Below, in pieces: positions 33,517 through 40,468 of a stretch of DNA of 49,332 bases. Source of the DNA: Candidatus Binatia bacterium (GTDB taxonomy: Bacteria > Desulfobacterota > Binatia > UBA9968); assembly GCA_036504975.1 (NCBI GenBank), contig DASXUF010000114.1, forward strand, positions 1 through 49,332, given 5' to 3'. The notes below the pieces were generated by a model. It ran no database searches and was not told the DNA's origin. It saw only the letters and a program-made list of their open reading frames with translations. The position numbers and the translations under genes are program-made. Numbering within the stretch: the stretch's first letter is position 1; each line of letters begins with the position of its first letter.

Positions 33517-33562
33517 TAAAGTTAATTAACCTATCGAGGGTCAAAATTACAGGGCAGGTCGT

Positions 33563-33627
33563 TTTCGATTTTGGCTTTTAGATTCTCCAGACAATCGAAA
33601 ATCGGCAATCAAAAATCTAAAATTTTA
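33563..33627. repeat. Inverted-repeat element I at the dsbA-like 3' end
   Basis: TTTCGATT (33563-33570) and TTTTAGATT (33576-33584) are mirrored by AATCGAAA (33593-33600) and AATCTAAAA (33614-33622). The TAA stop of the DsbA-family gene (33627-33625, minus strand) touches the right end. Confidence 0.65.
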
Positions 33628-34209
33628 AGAGGCTTTTGCAACCAGCTTTTCCAGCTCCTCGTACGGATGGGCGCCGACAAGCGCGTAGCGTCCGATGAGA
33701 AACGTCGGCACGGCGGTGACGCCGAGAGCGGCGCATCTCCGCCAATCGTTGTCCACCGCCGGTTTGAAGCTCCGGCTGAGGAGCGCGTCGATCGCCTCCT
33801 CCGCCGGCAGTCCGACGTTCTTCGCAATGCCGGCCAGCACCCCGCGGTCGCCGATGTTCTTCACTTCGACGAAGAAAGCGCGGAAGAGCGGATCGTGAAT
33901 CTCGTATCCCTTGCCTTTGCTTTCGGCCCATTTCGCCAGCTCCTGCGCGAGGCGACTATTGTAGGTCATGTCGCGCTCGCTGTTGTACGGCAGCCCTTCC
34001 TGCTCCATCAAAGCCTTCATGCGCGCGTCGCGCTCGGCTACCGCCGCGCGGCGCTTTCCCTCCGCCGGCGTTTCGGGATGGAGCGGGAAGTGGGTGAACT
34101 TAACTTTCAAGCCGTGATTGGTTTTGAGTTTTTCAATACGCCCGGTACTGAGATAGCACCACGGTCAGACGTAGTCTGAAAAGACTTCCAGCGTCAAAGG
34201 CTCGGTCAT
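33625..34209 (-). CDS. DsbA/FrnE-family thioredoxin-fold protein, probable selenoprotein (UPWC)
   Basis: 194 residues from ATG 34209 (GAGGAGG upstream) if the TGA at 34167-34165 is read as selenocysteine. The sequence is MTEPLTLEVFSDYV-U-PWCYLS; FrnE/DsbA relatives have DYVCPWCY here, so the TGA falls exactly on the nucleophilic Cys (position 15), with the partner Cys at 18. The reading frame continues without further stops through the helical domain to the cis-Pro loop TAVPTFLIG, at the usual family length. A hairpin of bacterial SECIS form follows the TGA. An alternative is a nonsense mutation, with translation of only residues after an internal start, but that product would lack the active site. 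The selenocysteine machinery must be elsewhere in the genome. Confidence 0.75.
34133..34151 (-). promoter_or_regulatory. Bacterial SECIS-like stem-loop
   Basis: On the transcript, UCAGUAC-CGGGC-GUAUUGA: 7 base pairs (one G-U), a 5-nt apical loop with G at loop position 2-4. The loop begins 20 nt after the UGA. Known bacterial SECIS elements have a short upper stem, a G in the first two loop bases and a loop 16-37 nt from the UGA, so all three conditions are met. Confidence 0.65.
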
Positions 34210-34521
34210 GATTTCCTCCTCAGGCTTGAATCATCCCAAGTTTACGCCGAGAGCGGCGCTCCTGACAAGCGGTCCGGCGCTTCGGCGGCGTGAAAAATTG
34301 CGCTTGACGCCTCGTGAGGGTTTAGAGTATGGGTTGTGGAAAGTTTCCAATTTCGCCTTTAGGTATGCACTTATGGCTGGCCCCAATCTAAAAGGGTTGC
34401 CCCAACTCTCCTCCATTAACCGCGGCGACACGGCGCGCATCGCTGCCATCGCTCCACCGGCACCGCAGACACCCAAGCTGCTCTGACCACGTATATATGA
34501 AAAACTGCGAATGGAAACGGA
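34210..34521. other. Intergenic stretch without recognisable genes
   Basis: Base composition falls toward the right. No motif or conserved frame seen apart from the ribosome-binding site of the DsbA-like gene at its left edge. Confidence 0.5.
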
Positions 34522-34549
34522 TTGACAAGTTGTTGGTCGACAAGATAAA
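34522..34549 (+). promoter_or_regulatory. Candidate promoter of the 466-residue membrane protein
   Basis: TTGACA (34522-34527), 16-bp spacer, GATAAA (34544-34549), 113 bp before the gene. The -35 is perfect and the region is AT-rich. Confidence 0.4.
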
Positions 34550-34662
34550 AGTCGCGCAACTGTGATTTTTGCAATCGGTAATATAGTCGAATGGCGGATT
34601 GGTTGTCCTATCGCCAGGCCTGAAGATATTCGCCTACTCACGATCATTGTGCGGAGGGGGAA

Positions 34663-36063
34663 ATGATTCAGATTGCTCATCGGGGACATGCGACGCGGCT
34701 CATCCGGTTCGCCGGCAGCGCGGCGTGGCTTTTTCTTTTGGCGGCGGCACTCGTTCCATGGAGTTCTCCCCCCGCTCATGCGCAGGCCGCTGATGTCTGC
34801 ACCAATTTGCCGACCAAACTGAAGAAGCTGGGCGAGGCCAACGCCGACTACCTAAAGGCGCTCGACGACTATAAGAAGGCCAATCCCGACCCGGCCAAGG
34901 CCACCACCAAACCGCCGGCGCCGGAGCGGTATGCGCTGTACGATCTGGCAAATCGTCCCACTCCCTATCGCGTCGAATTGAGCGGCGCCAAGCTGCCGGG
35001 GGACGGCGCGGCGTGGTTCGCTGTCGTCGACAAAGCCGTGGCCGACCAGAATGCAAAGTTGTGCGTCCGGGTGTATTGGCGTCTCGCTGCCGCCGACAAG
35101 CCATTTGAGCCCGCGAACGTTCGCCAAGCCTTTCCGATGGTCGCAAACGACGCCGCCAAGACCCCGAAATACAAGGTGGTGTTCGATGTTGCGGAGCCGC
35201 CGAATGGCAGTCGGGTTTATTCCACCCCCACCGAGTATCTGCTGGTCGGAATGCACGGCGAGGACCTGTTCAGCTACACCACGCGCATATCGGTCACACA
35301 CCGCCGCCCTGATGTCTTAACCGCTCTCCTGTTCGTCTTGCTTGTCTACGGGTTTCTCGCCTGGATAACCTACGATGGCAAGGACGCGGAAAATTTGAGG
35401 GGCTTCGAATTCTTCTTGTATCTGCTGAGCCCGGTTCGAATCTCGGCGGGGGTGGTCGGTGATGCGAGCATCTCTCAGATCCAGGTAGTGCTCTTCACCT
35501 TCATCGTGGCGGGGCTCCTGTTCTATCTATGGCTGCGAACCGGCCTGCTCGCCGACATATCGAACGATTTGCTAACCCTGCTCGGCATCAGCGCCGTCGG
35601 TGCCGGCGCTGCGAAATTCACCGCCACCATGAAGACCGATCTCGATCCCAAGGTGAAGGCGTTCATCATCGGCAAGGGCTGGTACAACTGGAAGAACGTG
35701 CCCGCCGGACAAACCGCCACGTTCCACAACCTCCTGCTTACCGGCGGCCGGCTCGACGTCTACAAGTTCCAAGTGGCGATCTTCACCCTGGTCGTTGCCG
35801 CCTATGTGGTTTCGAGCGGCCAGAATGATCTCGGCGATGTGAAGATTTCCGATACAATGCTTTATCTGATCGGCATCAGCCAAGGCGTCTATATCGGAGG
35901 CAAGGTGATCACCGATCGCACCTCGAGAATCGAGGACGCAGTGAAGAAAATGATGGAGAACGAGACACTGCTTGCCGACGCAAAAAAGAAGCAGGAGTAC
36001 GATCAGGCCGAAGAAACGGCGAAGACTGAATTCGCCGCCCTCTATCAGCTCCAAAAGGCATGA
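34663..36063 (+). CDS. Secreted/membrane protein of unknown function
   Basis: 466 residues. GGAGGGGG stands just before the ATG. A signal peptide (about 1-42, PAHAQA) is followed by a periplasmic part (to about residue 215) and then four to five membrane helices (LLFVLLVYGFLAWI, VVLFTFIVAGLLFYLWL, LTLLGISAVGAG, VAIFTLVVAAYVV, TMLYLIGISQGVYIGG). The C-terminus is a charged helix in the cytoplasm. I recognise no family. The helices resemble those of small membrane proteins of the following cassette. An attC-like site follows, so it may be the first cassette gene of the region; no attC-like end was found on its 5' side. Confidence 0.65.
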   Translation: MIQIAHRGHATRLIRFAGSAAWLFLLAAALVPWSSPPAHAQAADVCTNLPTKLKKLGEANADYLKALDDYKKANPDPAKATTKPPAPERYALYDLANRPTPYRVELSGAKLPGDGAAWFAVVDKAVADQNAKLCVRVYWRLAAADKPFEPANVRQAFPMVANDAAKTPKYKVVFDVAEPPNGSRVYSTPTEYLLVGMHGEDLFSYTTRISVTHRRPDVLTALLFVLLVYGFLAWITYDGKDAENLRGFEFFLYLLSPVRISAGVVGDASISQIQVVLFTFIVAGLLFYLWLRTGLLADISNDLLTLLGISAVGAGAAKFTATMKTDLDPKVKAFIIGKGWYNWKNVPAGQTATFHNLLLTGGRLDVYKFQVAIFTLVVAAYVVSSGQNDLGDVKISDTMLYLIGISQGVYIGGKVITDRTSRIEDAVKKMMENETLLADAKKKQEYDQAEETAKTEFAALYQLQKA

Positions 36064-36074
36064 TCGGCCGTCCA

Positions 36075-36251
36075 TGGTAACCCGGCTGCTTTCAAATCCC
36101 CATAGCCGCAGCTTGCGCTGCGGTTCCGCGTTTTAGTCCAACTTCCTTCGACTAAAGCGCAGGACAGGTTTATCCCGCCATCGTTCCTTCGGCGATCTAT
36201 CCGGAGCTTGATTGCTTCCAGGCTTTGGGGATAAAACGCTATACGTTAGGC
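36075..36251 (+). other. attC-like recombination site 1
   Basis: Ends in a consensus R' box GTTAGGC (36245-36251, rule GTTRRRY). Arms ATCCCCATAGCC (36096-36107) and GGCTTTGGGGAT (36221-36232) pair at 11 of 12 bases; a diverged left box TGGTAAC is at 36075. Inside are a perfect hairpin CCGCAGC-TTGC-GCTGCGG and a TTAGTC/GACTAA pair. Longer than most attC sites (177 bp). Confidence 0.5.
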
Positions 36252-36272
36252 GCACATTGGAGGAACAAGACC

Positions 36273-36728
36273 ATGGCCGAGGCAGATGTCTTGTGGCAGC
36301 TCATCAAGGATAATTTCGAGCAGGCCCGGGCGCATGAGACGTATCGCGCCGACATCTCCAAGCTCGTCATCACTCTCGCGGGCATCCTCGTGGGAACCCT
36401 CTCCGTAACGGGCGTCACCCCTCGAGGGGAGAAAGTAGTGTGGTTGGCTGTTGGCGTGCTCGGCATTTACGGTGCTCTGGCCAGTGCCAAGCACTACGAG
36501 CGCAATCGCATGCACGTCGCGACTGCCCAGCATCTCCTGGACAAGCTGAAAGACCTCGCAGGATTTCAGTCCGACCTGAACAAAGTGTTCAAGGATTTCC
36601 AGAGCGCTCGCAACTGGAAGCATTCGCCGCTCGCATCGCTGAGTCTCAATTGGCTCTGGACGGGGTTCCCGGGGTTACTTGGTGCTGCGGCCCTGTTGAC
36701 CTGGCTCTGGAAGCTGACGTGTGGATGA
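36273..36728 (+). CDS. Small membrane protein of unknown function (cassette gene)
   Basis: 151 residues from ATG 36273 with GGAGG at 36259-36263; an upstream in-frame ATG at 36225 would start inside attC-like site 1 and is unlikely. Two helices (ISKLVITLAGILVGTLSVTG is broken by a turn; VVWLAVGVLGIYGALASA follows) and a C-terminal helix (GFPGLLGAAALLTWLWKL) predict a membrane protein with a cytoplasmic helical middle. No recognised family. It is enclosed by attC-like site 1 and attC-like site 2 with 21 and 8 bp spacing, the layout of a one-gene integron cassette. Confidence 0.7.
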   Translation: MAEADVLWQLIKDNFEQARAHETYRADISKLVITLAGILVGTLSVTGVTPRGEKVVWLAVGVLGIYGALASAKHYERNRMHVATAQHLLDKLKDLAGFQSDLNKVFKDFQSARNWKHSPLASLSLNWLWTGFPGLLGAAALLTWLWKLTCG

Positions 36729-36736
36729 ATGACGCC

Positions 36737-36798
36737 GCCTAACAAGCCGGTGCAGCCGCAGGCCTGCGGCCCGCGCGGCTGACCGCCGGCGGTTCGAC
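36737..36798 (+). other. attC-like recombination site 2
   Basis: R'' GCCTAAC (36737-36743) fits RYYYAAC. Arms CGGTGCAGCCG (36748-36758) and CGGCTGACCG (36776-36785) pair fully except for one unpaired G, as expected of the extrahelical bases of attC. R' is GTTCGAC (36792-36798), a diverged box that keeps the GTT cleavage triplet. Confidence 0.72.
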
Positions 36799-36912
36799 GG
36801 CAGAACAGCGAATGACCACGTACAATTCCTTGCGAAAGCCACATGGCCAAAGATTGCAGAATATCACGACCGATGCCAGATGCCTCATGATTGGCAATTG
36901 AAGGAGGGCCGC

Positions 36913-37506
36913 GTGAGCCAACAACAGCCGGAAACCAGTATTTTTGACGCAGCGAAGGCGATCGTCGAAGCACTCAAGGGACTTGATAAGCCATCGCAAA
37001 CGCTGGCCATACGCTTCGCTAGTGAGAGCCTGGGCTTGTCCGGGGTAGCAATGCAGGCGTCGCCGGCGGTACGTGCGTCGTCGTCGCAGATGTCCCAACC
37101 CGAACTTCGTGGGGCAACGCACTCAACAGACATCAAGCAATTTACAGCAGTCAAGGCGCCCAAGAGCGATCAACAGTTTGCGGCCGTCGCCGCGTACTTC
37201 TATCGATTTGAAGCGTCCGAGTCGGATAGAAAAGATACTATCGACGCAAACACGCTTAAGGAAGCCGCTCGCCTTGCGGGTCGACGGCAGGCTAAGAATT
37301 GGGGCTTTACGCTTACGAACGCGAAGAACGCTGGGTACCTTGACAGCGCTGGTTCGGGACAGTACCGGATCAACTCCGTGGGTGAGAACCTCGTTGCGAT
37401 TGCATTGCCTGGAGACGATTCCGAAAGCGCGCCAAAGCGGCCTTCCAAACGGAAGGCAACAAAGAACAGCTCAGGGACTAAGAGGAACGCGAAACCTCGT
37501 AGGTGA
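36913..37506 (+). CDS. Winged-helix-like protein, unknown (first gene of a two-gene cassette)
   Basis: 197 residues from GTG 36913, with AAGGAGG 6 bp upstream; an ATG at 36880 lacks a ribosome-binding site. Residues 1-45 are helical (FDAAKAIVEALKGLDKPSQT); a Ser/Gln-rich linker follows; about 95-170 (AAYFYRFEAS, TLKEAARLAGR, TNAKNAGYLDSAGSGQYRI, NSVGENLV) reads like a winged helix with a C-terminal wing. The tail is Lys/Arg-rich. It is followed after 30 bp by an HEPN-like gene and both sit between attC-like sites 2 and 3. A DNA-binding antitoxin role is suggested only by that context. Confidence 0.65.
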   Translation: MSQQQPETSIFDAAKAIVEALKGLDKPSQTLAIRFASESLGLSGVAMQASPAVRASSSQMSQPELRGATHSTDIKQFTAVKAPKSDQQFAAVAAYFYRFEASESDRKDTIDANTLKEAARLAGRRQAKNWGFTLTNAKNAGYLDSAGSGQYRINSVGENLVAIALPGDDSESAPKRPSKRKATKNSSGTKRNAKPRR

Positions 37507-37536
37507 CGCGATGCGGATTGACCCGGGTGCACGCAT

Positions 37537-38355
37537 ATGCCAACTCCTTCTGAAGCCATCGATGCGGCCATCCAGGAGGTTCAGACAGCGCGGTCTTTGG
37601 TCTCCAAGATCAAGGCGAAGCAAGTCACGGGGGTGGACGCCCTCGCGTCGCTGAAGGCAACGGCTTTGACGTGGTTCAATACGCATCGAACCGTTATCAC
37701 CGTTGGTGCGCCCAGTGTCGACGTCGAGCCGGCCGACAGGCACTACACCAGTATTTTGAATTCCACCGCGAAGTTTGCCGCACGACAGACATACCTTACG
37801 GCCCTGGCCGACGCCAAGGCAGTCCTCATCACTATACGGGCTACAGTGTTGAAGGCTCCCATGCTTGCTGCTGGCGGCAACACGGACGATATCGCTCCCG
37901 ACTTCTCTCCGCTAGCGGGGAACCAAGAAATACGGGATATCCTAACCCGCAGGTGGCATGAGTGTCGCAAGTGCGTAAACGCAGATGCGCATTTGGCCGC
38001 GATCGTGATGATGGGCGGCCTGCTTGAAGCACTATTCGTGGCACGGGCCAACAAGATGGCAGTGAAAGACCCTCTCATCAATGCCACGTCCGCCCCGAAG
38101 GACAAGTCAACGGGTAAAACCCTAAACTATCAGGAATGGATGTTAGATTCCTATATCAAGGTTGCGCATGAACTGAAGTGGATTAGTGAATCTGCCAAGG
38201 ACGTCGCAGACGTCCTGAAAGAGTATCGAAACTATATTCATCCCGAGAAGGAGCGGCGACACGGAGTAGTTTTGGCTCTGAATGACTCGTCGATGTTCTG
38301 GCAAGTCACAAAGGCGCTTGTCCGGCAACTTCTGATGAGCGCAAGCATGCCCTGA
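37537..38355 (+). CDS. HEPN-like protein, unknown (second gene of a two-gene cassette)
   Basis: 272 residues, all-helical C-terminal domain. The stretch AHLAAIVMMGGLLEALFVAR (152-171) and the closing VLKEYRNYIHPEKERRH (226-242) resemble DUF4145/HEPN proteins: an Arg (231), polar residue and His (235) at the start of the last helix, R-N-Y-I-H-P. HEPN domains with R-x4-6-H are RNases in toxins and defence systems; the spacing here is x3, so catalysis is uncertain. The N-terminal 100 residues are of unknown type. The start has a weak ribosome-binding site and probably depends on translation of the preceding gene. Confidence 0.6.
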   Translation: MPTPSEAIDAAIQEVQTARSLVSKIKAKQVTGVDALASLKATALTWFNTHRTVITVGAPSVDVEPADRHYTSILNSTAKFAARQTYLTALADAKAVLITIRATVLKAPMLAAGGNTDDIAPDFSPLAGNQEIRDILTRRWHECRKCVNADAHLAAIVMMGGLLEALFVARANKMAVKDPLINATSAPKDKSTGKTLNYQEWMLDSYIKVAHELKWISESAKDVADVLKEYRNYIHPEKERRHGVVLALNDSSMFWQVTKALVRQLLMSASMP

Positions 38356-38410
38356 AACATGACTTCAGGAACGCAGCTCCGAAGTCACAATGAGTGAGTT
38401 GAGAATGAAG

Positions 38411-38512
38411 GCCGAACAAAGCGCTGCACTTGACGCGGGCCAGCGGGCCATTCGGAGTCCTCGCATTTCCGATCAAGCGACCGGCCCGCGCAAGTGAGCG
38501 CAAGCGTTGGGC
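38411..38512 (+). other. attC-like recombination site 3
   Basis: The best of the set. R'' GCCGAAC (38411-38417), R' GTTGGGC (38506-38512, fits GTTRRRY) and pairing 6 of 7. Left arm GCGCTGCACTTGACGCGGGCC is positions 38421-38441; right arm GGCCCGCGCAAGTGAGCGC is 38483-38501. They pair over 19 bp, leaving just two unpaired bases (G and A) on the left strand. These are the extrahelical bases that set attC strand choice. Loop of 41 bp. Confidence 0.85.
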
Positions 38513-38518
38513 CTGCGG

Positions 38519-38760
38519 TCATGTCTCGTCGTCCCCGAACCCACGTTTGCGGAGTTCTCTTTCATAGACATAACTCAAACTCGCGCCCGGAATGGCCGTC
38601 CGAATCTTTTCCGCGAAAGCCCGAAGCGGAATTCCCGCGGCTCCCCAACACAACTAAGAATATCGAAACGAGTGTCATCATCGTTCTGCTCCCGGATGAA
38701 TTCACGATGCGCTTTTATCATCGGTATTCGATGCCGGTCCACTCCGCGTCTCTTGACCTC
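38519..38760 (-). pseudogene. Decayed minus-strand coding remnant
   Basis: Read on the minus strand, GAAGIPLRAFAEKIRTAIPG then ASLSYVYERELRKRGFGDDE ends in a TGA at 38521-38519; upstream the same frame meets TAG, but another frame carries HREFIREQNDDDTRFDIL. The AGIPLR segment recalls the end of DUF2726-type nuclease-like domains. It begins 7 bp after attC-like site 3 and may be a broken cassette gene in reverse. No gene in the + direction is convincing in 38513-38820. Confidence 0.3.
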
Positions 38761-38820
38761 CGCTAGCCGCTGGGACTACATTCGCTGCAATTCTACTGTC
38801 ATTCATCCAGGAGGTTATCT

Positions 38821-39216
38821 ATGGAAACCGAAGCCAAGCCATTCAAGTATCAACGGCCGGAGTTTGAGGGAGTCAAGAAAAGCATGCTTGTCTGCAGCAG
38901 CGATCTGATGCGCGTGCATGTGCAGGTGGTGAAAAGCGGTGGGGAAAATAATCTCCATACCCATCCCGGAGAGGACGCTTTTTGGTACGTGCTCAACGGC
39001 GCCGTGCGGTTTTACGGCGAAGGCGACAAAGTCATCGGCGTATACAACAAGGGCGAAGGTATTTTGATCCCGCGGGGATTCAAGTATTGGTTCGAGAGCG
39101 CCAGCGATGAGCCACTGGAAGTGCTCCGCGTCGGCGCCCGTGACCAGACCAAAGAGCTCAAGCGGGTCAACGCGTCCCCGATCAAAGAGTGGATGGTAGA
39201 GCGCGGCGGATTCTAG
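38821..39216 (+). CDS. Cupin domain protein
   Basis: 131 residues; GGAGG sits 6-7 bp before the ATG. A single cupin_2 barrel: motif 1 is NLHTHPGEDAFWYVLNGAVRFYGEG-like (residues 41-66; metal ligands His-x-His and Glu) and motif 2 PRGFKYWFESA keeps the P-x-G turn while the usual His is replaced by Tyr/Trp. These small proteins bind a metal and act as isomerases, dioxygenases or ligand-sensing proteins. Substrate unknown. Same direction as the aldo/keto reductase beyond a repeat element. Confidence 0.85.
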   Translation: METEAKPFKYQRPEFEGVKKSMLVCSSDLMRVHVQVVKSGGENNLHTHPGEDAFWYVLNGAVRFYGEGDKVIGVYNKGEGILIPRGFKYWFESASDEPLEVLRVGARDQTKELKRVNASPIKEWMVERGGF

Positions 39217-39237
39217 TCGGCTGATTGCGGCTCGCAA

Positions 39238-39366
39238 CAGCGTTGCTGAAAAACCTCCGTTCACCCTTCGAGAGCCTCAGAGCGAACGGAAGAGGGGTTG
39301 GAATCATTGGTATTTTCCGTTCGTGCTGAGCTTGTCGAAGTACGAATCCGAGTTTTTCAGCAGTCT
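39238..39366. repeat. Inverted-repeat element G, copy 2
   Basis: Inverse of the 11384-11515 copy. Terminal repeats CTGAAAAAC (39246) and GTTTTTCAG (39353-39361), inner CACCCTTCGAGAG, CGAACGGAAGAGG and CGTGCTGAGCTTGTCGAAG in the same order as copy 1 read backwards. It ends 21 bp before the aldo/keto reductase start. Confidence 0.8.
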
Positions 39367-39386
39367 GCAGTCACGGAGGACAGCGA

Positions 39387-40367
39387 ATGGAGTACCGTCA
39401 ATTCGGAACCACGGAATTCAAAGTATCACCCGTCGGACTCGGCTGCATGAGCATGTCCGGCGTTTACGGGCCCGCAGATGACAACGAGTCCATCGCCACA
39501 CTGCACCGCGCGTTTGATCTGGGCATCAACTTTATCGATACCTCAGCCAGCTACGGCAGCGGCCATAATCACGAGCTGATCGCCAAGGCACTGAAGGGTA
39601 GACGCGAAAGAATTATTGTTCACTCAAAATCCGGCAGCCCGCGCACGCCTGATGCAAGCGGCCGTCGCAGCGGCAGCACGCCGGAATATCTGACCCAAAA
39701 CTGCGAGCAAAGCGTCACGCGTCTCGGCATCGATTGTCTCGACATCTTCTGCATGTCGCGGATCGACCCGAAGATACCGGTCGAAGAGTCCGTGGGCGCG
39801 ATGGCGCGCCTCGTTGAGCGCGGGCTCGCCCGTTACGTCGGTTTATCGGAAGCCAGCGCGAATTCGATTCGCCGTGCGCGTAAGATTCACCCCATCGTTT
39901 CGTTGCAGATGGAGTATTCTTTGTGGTCGCGGGATCCGGAAGGCGGCAATATCCAAGCCTGCCGCGATTTCGGCATGGGCTTTATGGCCTACTCGCCGCT
40001 GGGCCGAGGCTTCTTTGCCGGCGCGGTTCACAGCCTCAAGGACTTTGGCGAGGGCGACAGCCGCCGCAACCATCCCCGCTTTCAGCCGGGCAACATCGAG
40101 CGGAACTTAACGCTGCTCTCTCGGTTCGAAGAGATCGCCAAAGAAAAAACCGCAACTCCGGCGCAGCTCGCGCTGGCTTGGCTCATGGCCCAAGGGCCGG
40201 ACATCATTCCCATACCAAGCAACAAGAGCCGCAGGCATCTCGACGAGAACCTGAAAGCGATCGATATCAAGCTTGGCGCAGAGGATCTCGCACGGCTGAA
40301 TAACCTCTTTGCGCCTGCGGCTGTGGCGGGAGATCGGACAAGAGATATGGATCGGGTGAACGTGTAA
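39387..40367 (+). CDS. Aldo/keto reductase with altered active site
   Basis: 326 residues. The barrel keeps D51 and Y56 (FIDTSASYGSG) and K81 (VHSKSG), three of the four catalytic residues of the family. The fourth, the His of the usual YxxHR(I/V)D motif, is Ser124 here (FCMSRIDPKIPVEESVG). NADPH-binding elements at the C-terminal side (IPIPSNKSRRHLDEN) are present. GGAC just upstream is a weak ribosome-binding site. Activity on carbonyls is probably altered or lost; a binding or different redox role is possible. Closest in form to YhdN/PLR-type reductases (AKR11/12). Confidence 0.85.
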   Translation: MEYRQFGTTEFKVSPVGLGCMSMSGVYGPADDNESIATLHRAFDLGINFIDTSASYGSGHNHELIAKALKGRRERIIVHSKSGSPRTPDASGRRSGSTPEYLTQNCEQSVTRLGIDCLDIFCMSRIDPKIPVEESVGAMARLVERGLARYVGLSEASANSIRRARKIHPIVSLQMEYSLWSRDPEGGNIQACRDFGMGFMAYSPLGRGFFAGAVHSLKDFGEGDSRRNHPRFQPGNIERNLTLLSRFEEIAKEKTATPAQLALAWLMAQGPDIIPIPSNKSRRHLDENLKAIDIKLGAEDLARLNNLFAPAAVAGDRTRDMDRVNV

Positions 40368-40411
40368 CGGCCTCGGGTCCCGGGTTTCAACGACTTGAGC
40401 GAATTGAACTT

Positions 40412-40444
40412 TTTGAACGGTTCAAGATATTCAAGCCGTTCAAA
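40412..40444. repeat. Inverted repeat between reductase and propeller genes
   Basis: TTTGAACGG (40412-40420) and CCGTTCAAA (40436-40444) are perfect; the spacer TTCAAGATATTCAAG has TTCAA at both ends. In the 101-bp gap before the propeller gene. Confidence 0.7.
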
Positions 40445-40468
40445 GGGTGCAAAACTTAGGGAAGCTTT

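Noticed and set aside
31576..33519. Open frame of about 650 codons opposite mlaF/mlaE
   Set aside because: Antisense of well-recognised Mla genes; His/Arg/Asp-rich composition typical of shadow frames.
38494..38908. Plus-strand frames between attC-like site 3 and the cupin gene
   Set aside because: Composition is unlike protein, and one runs into the cupin gene in a wrong frame; the minus-strand remnant reads better.
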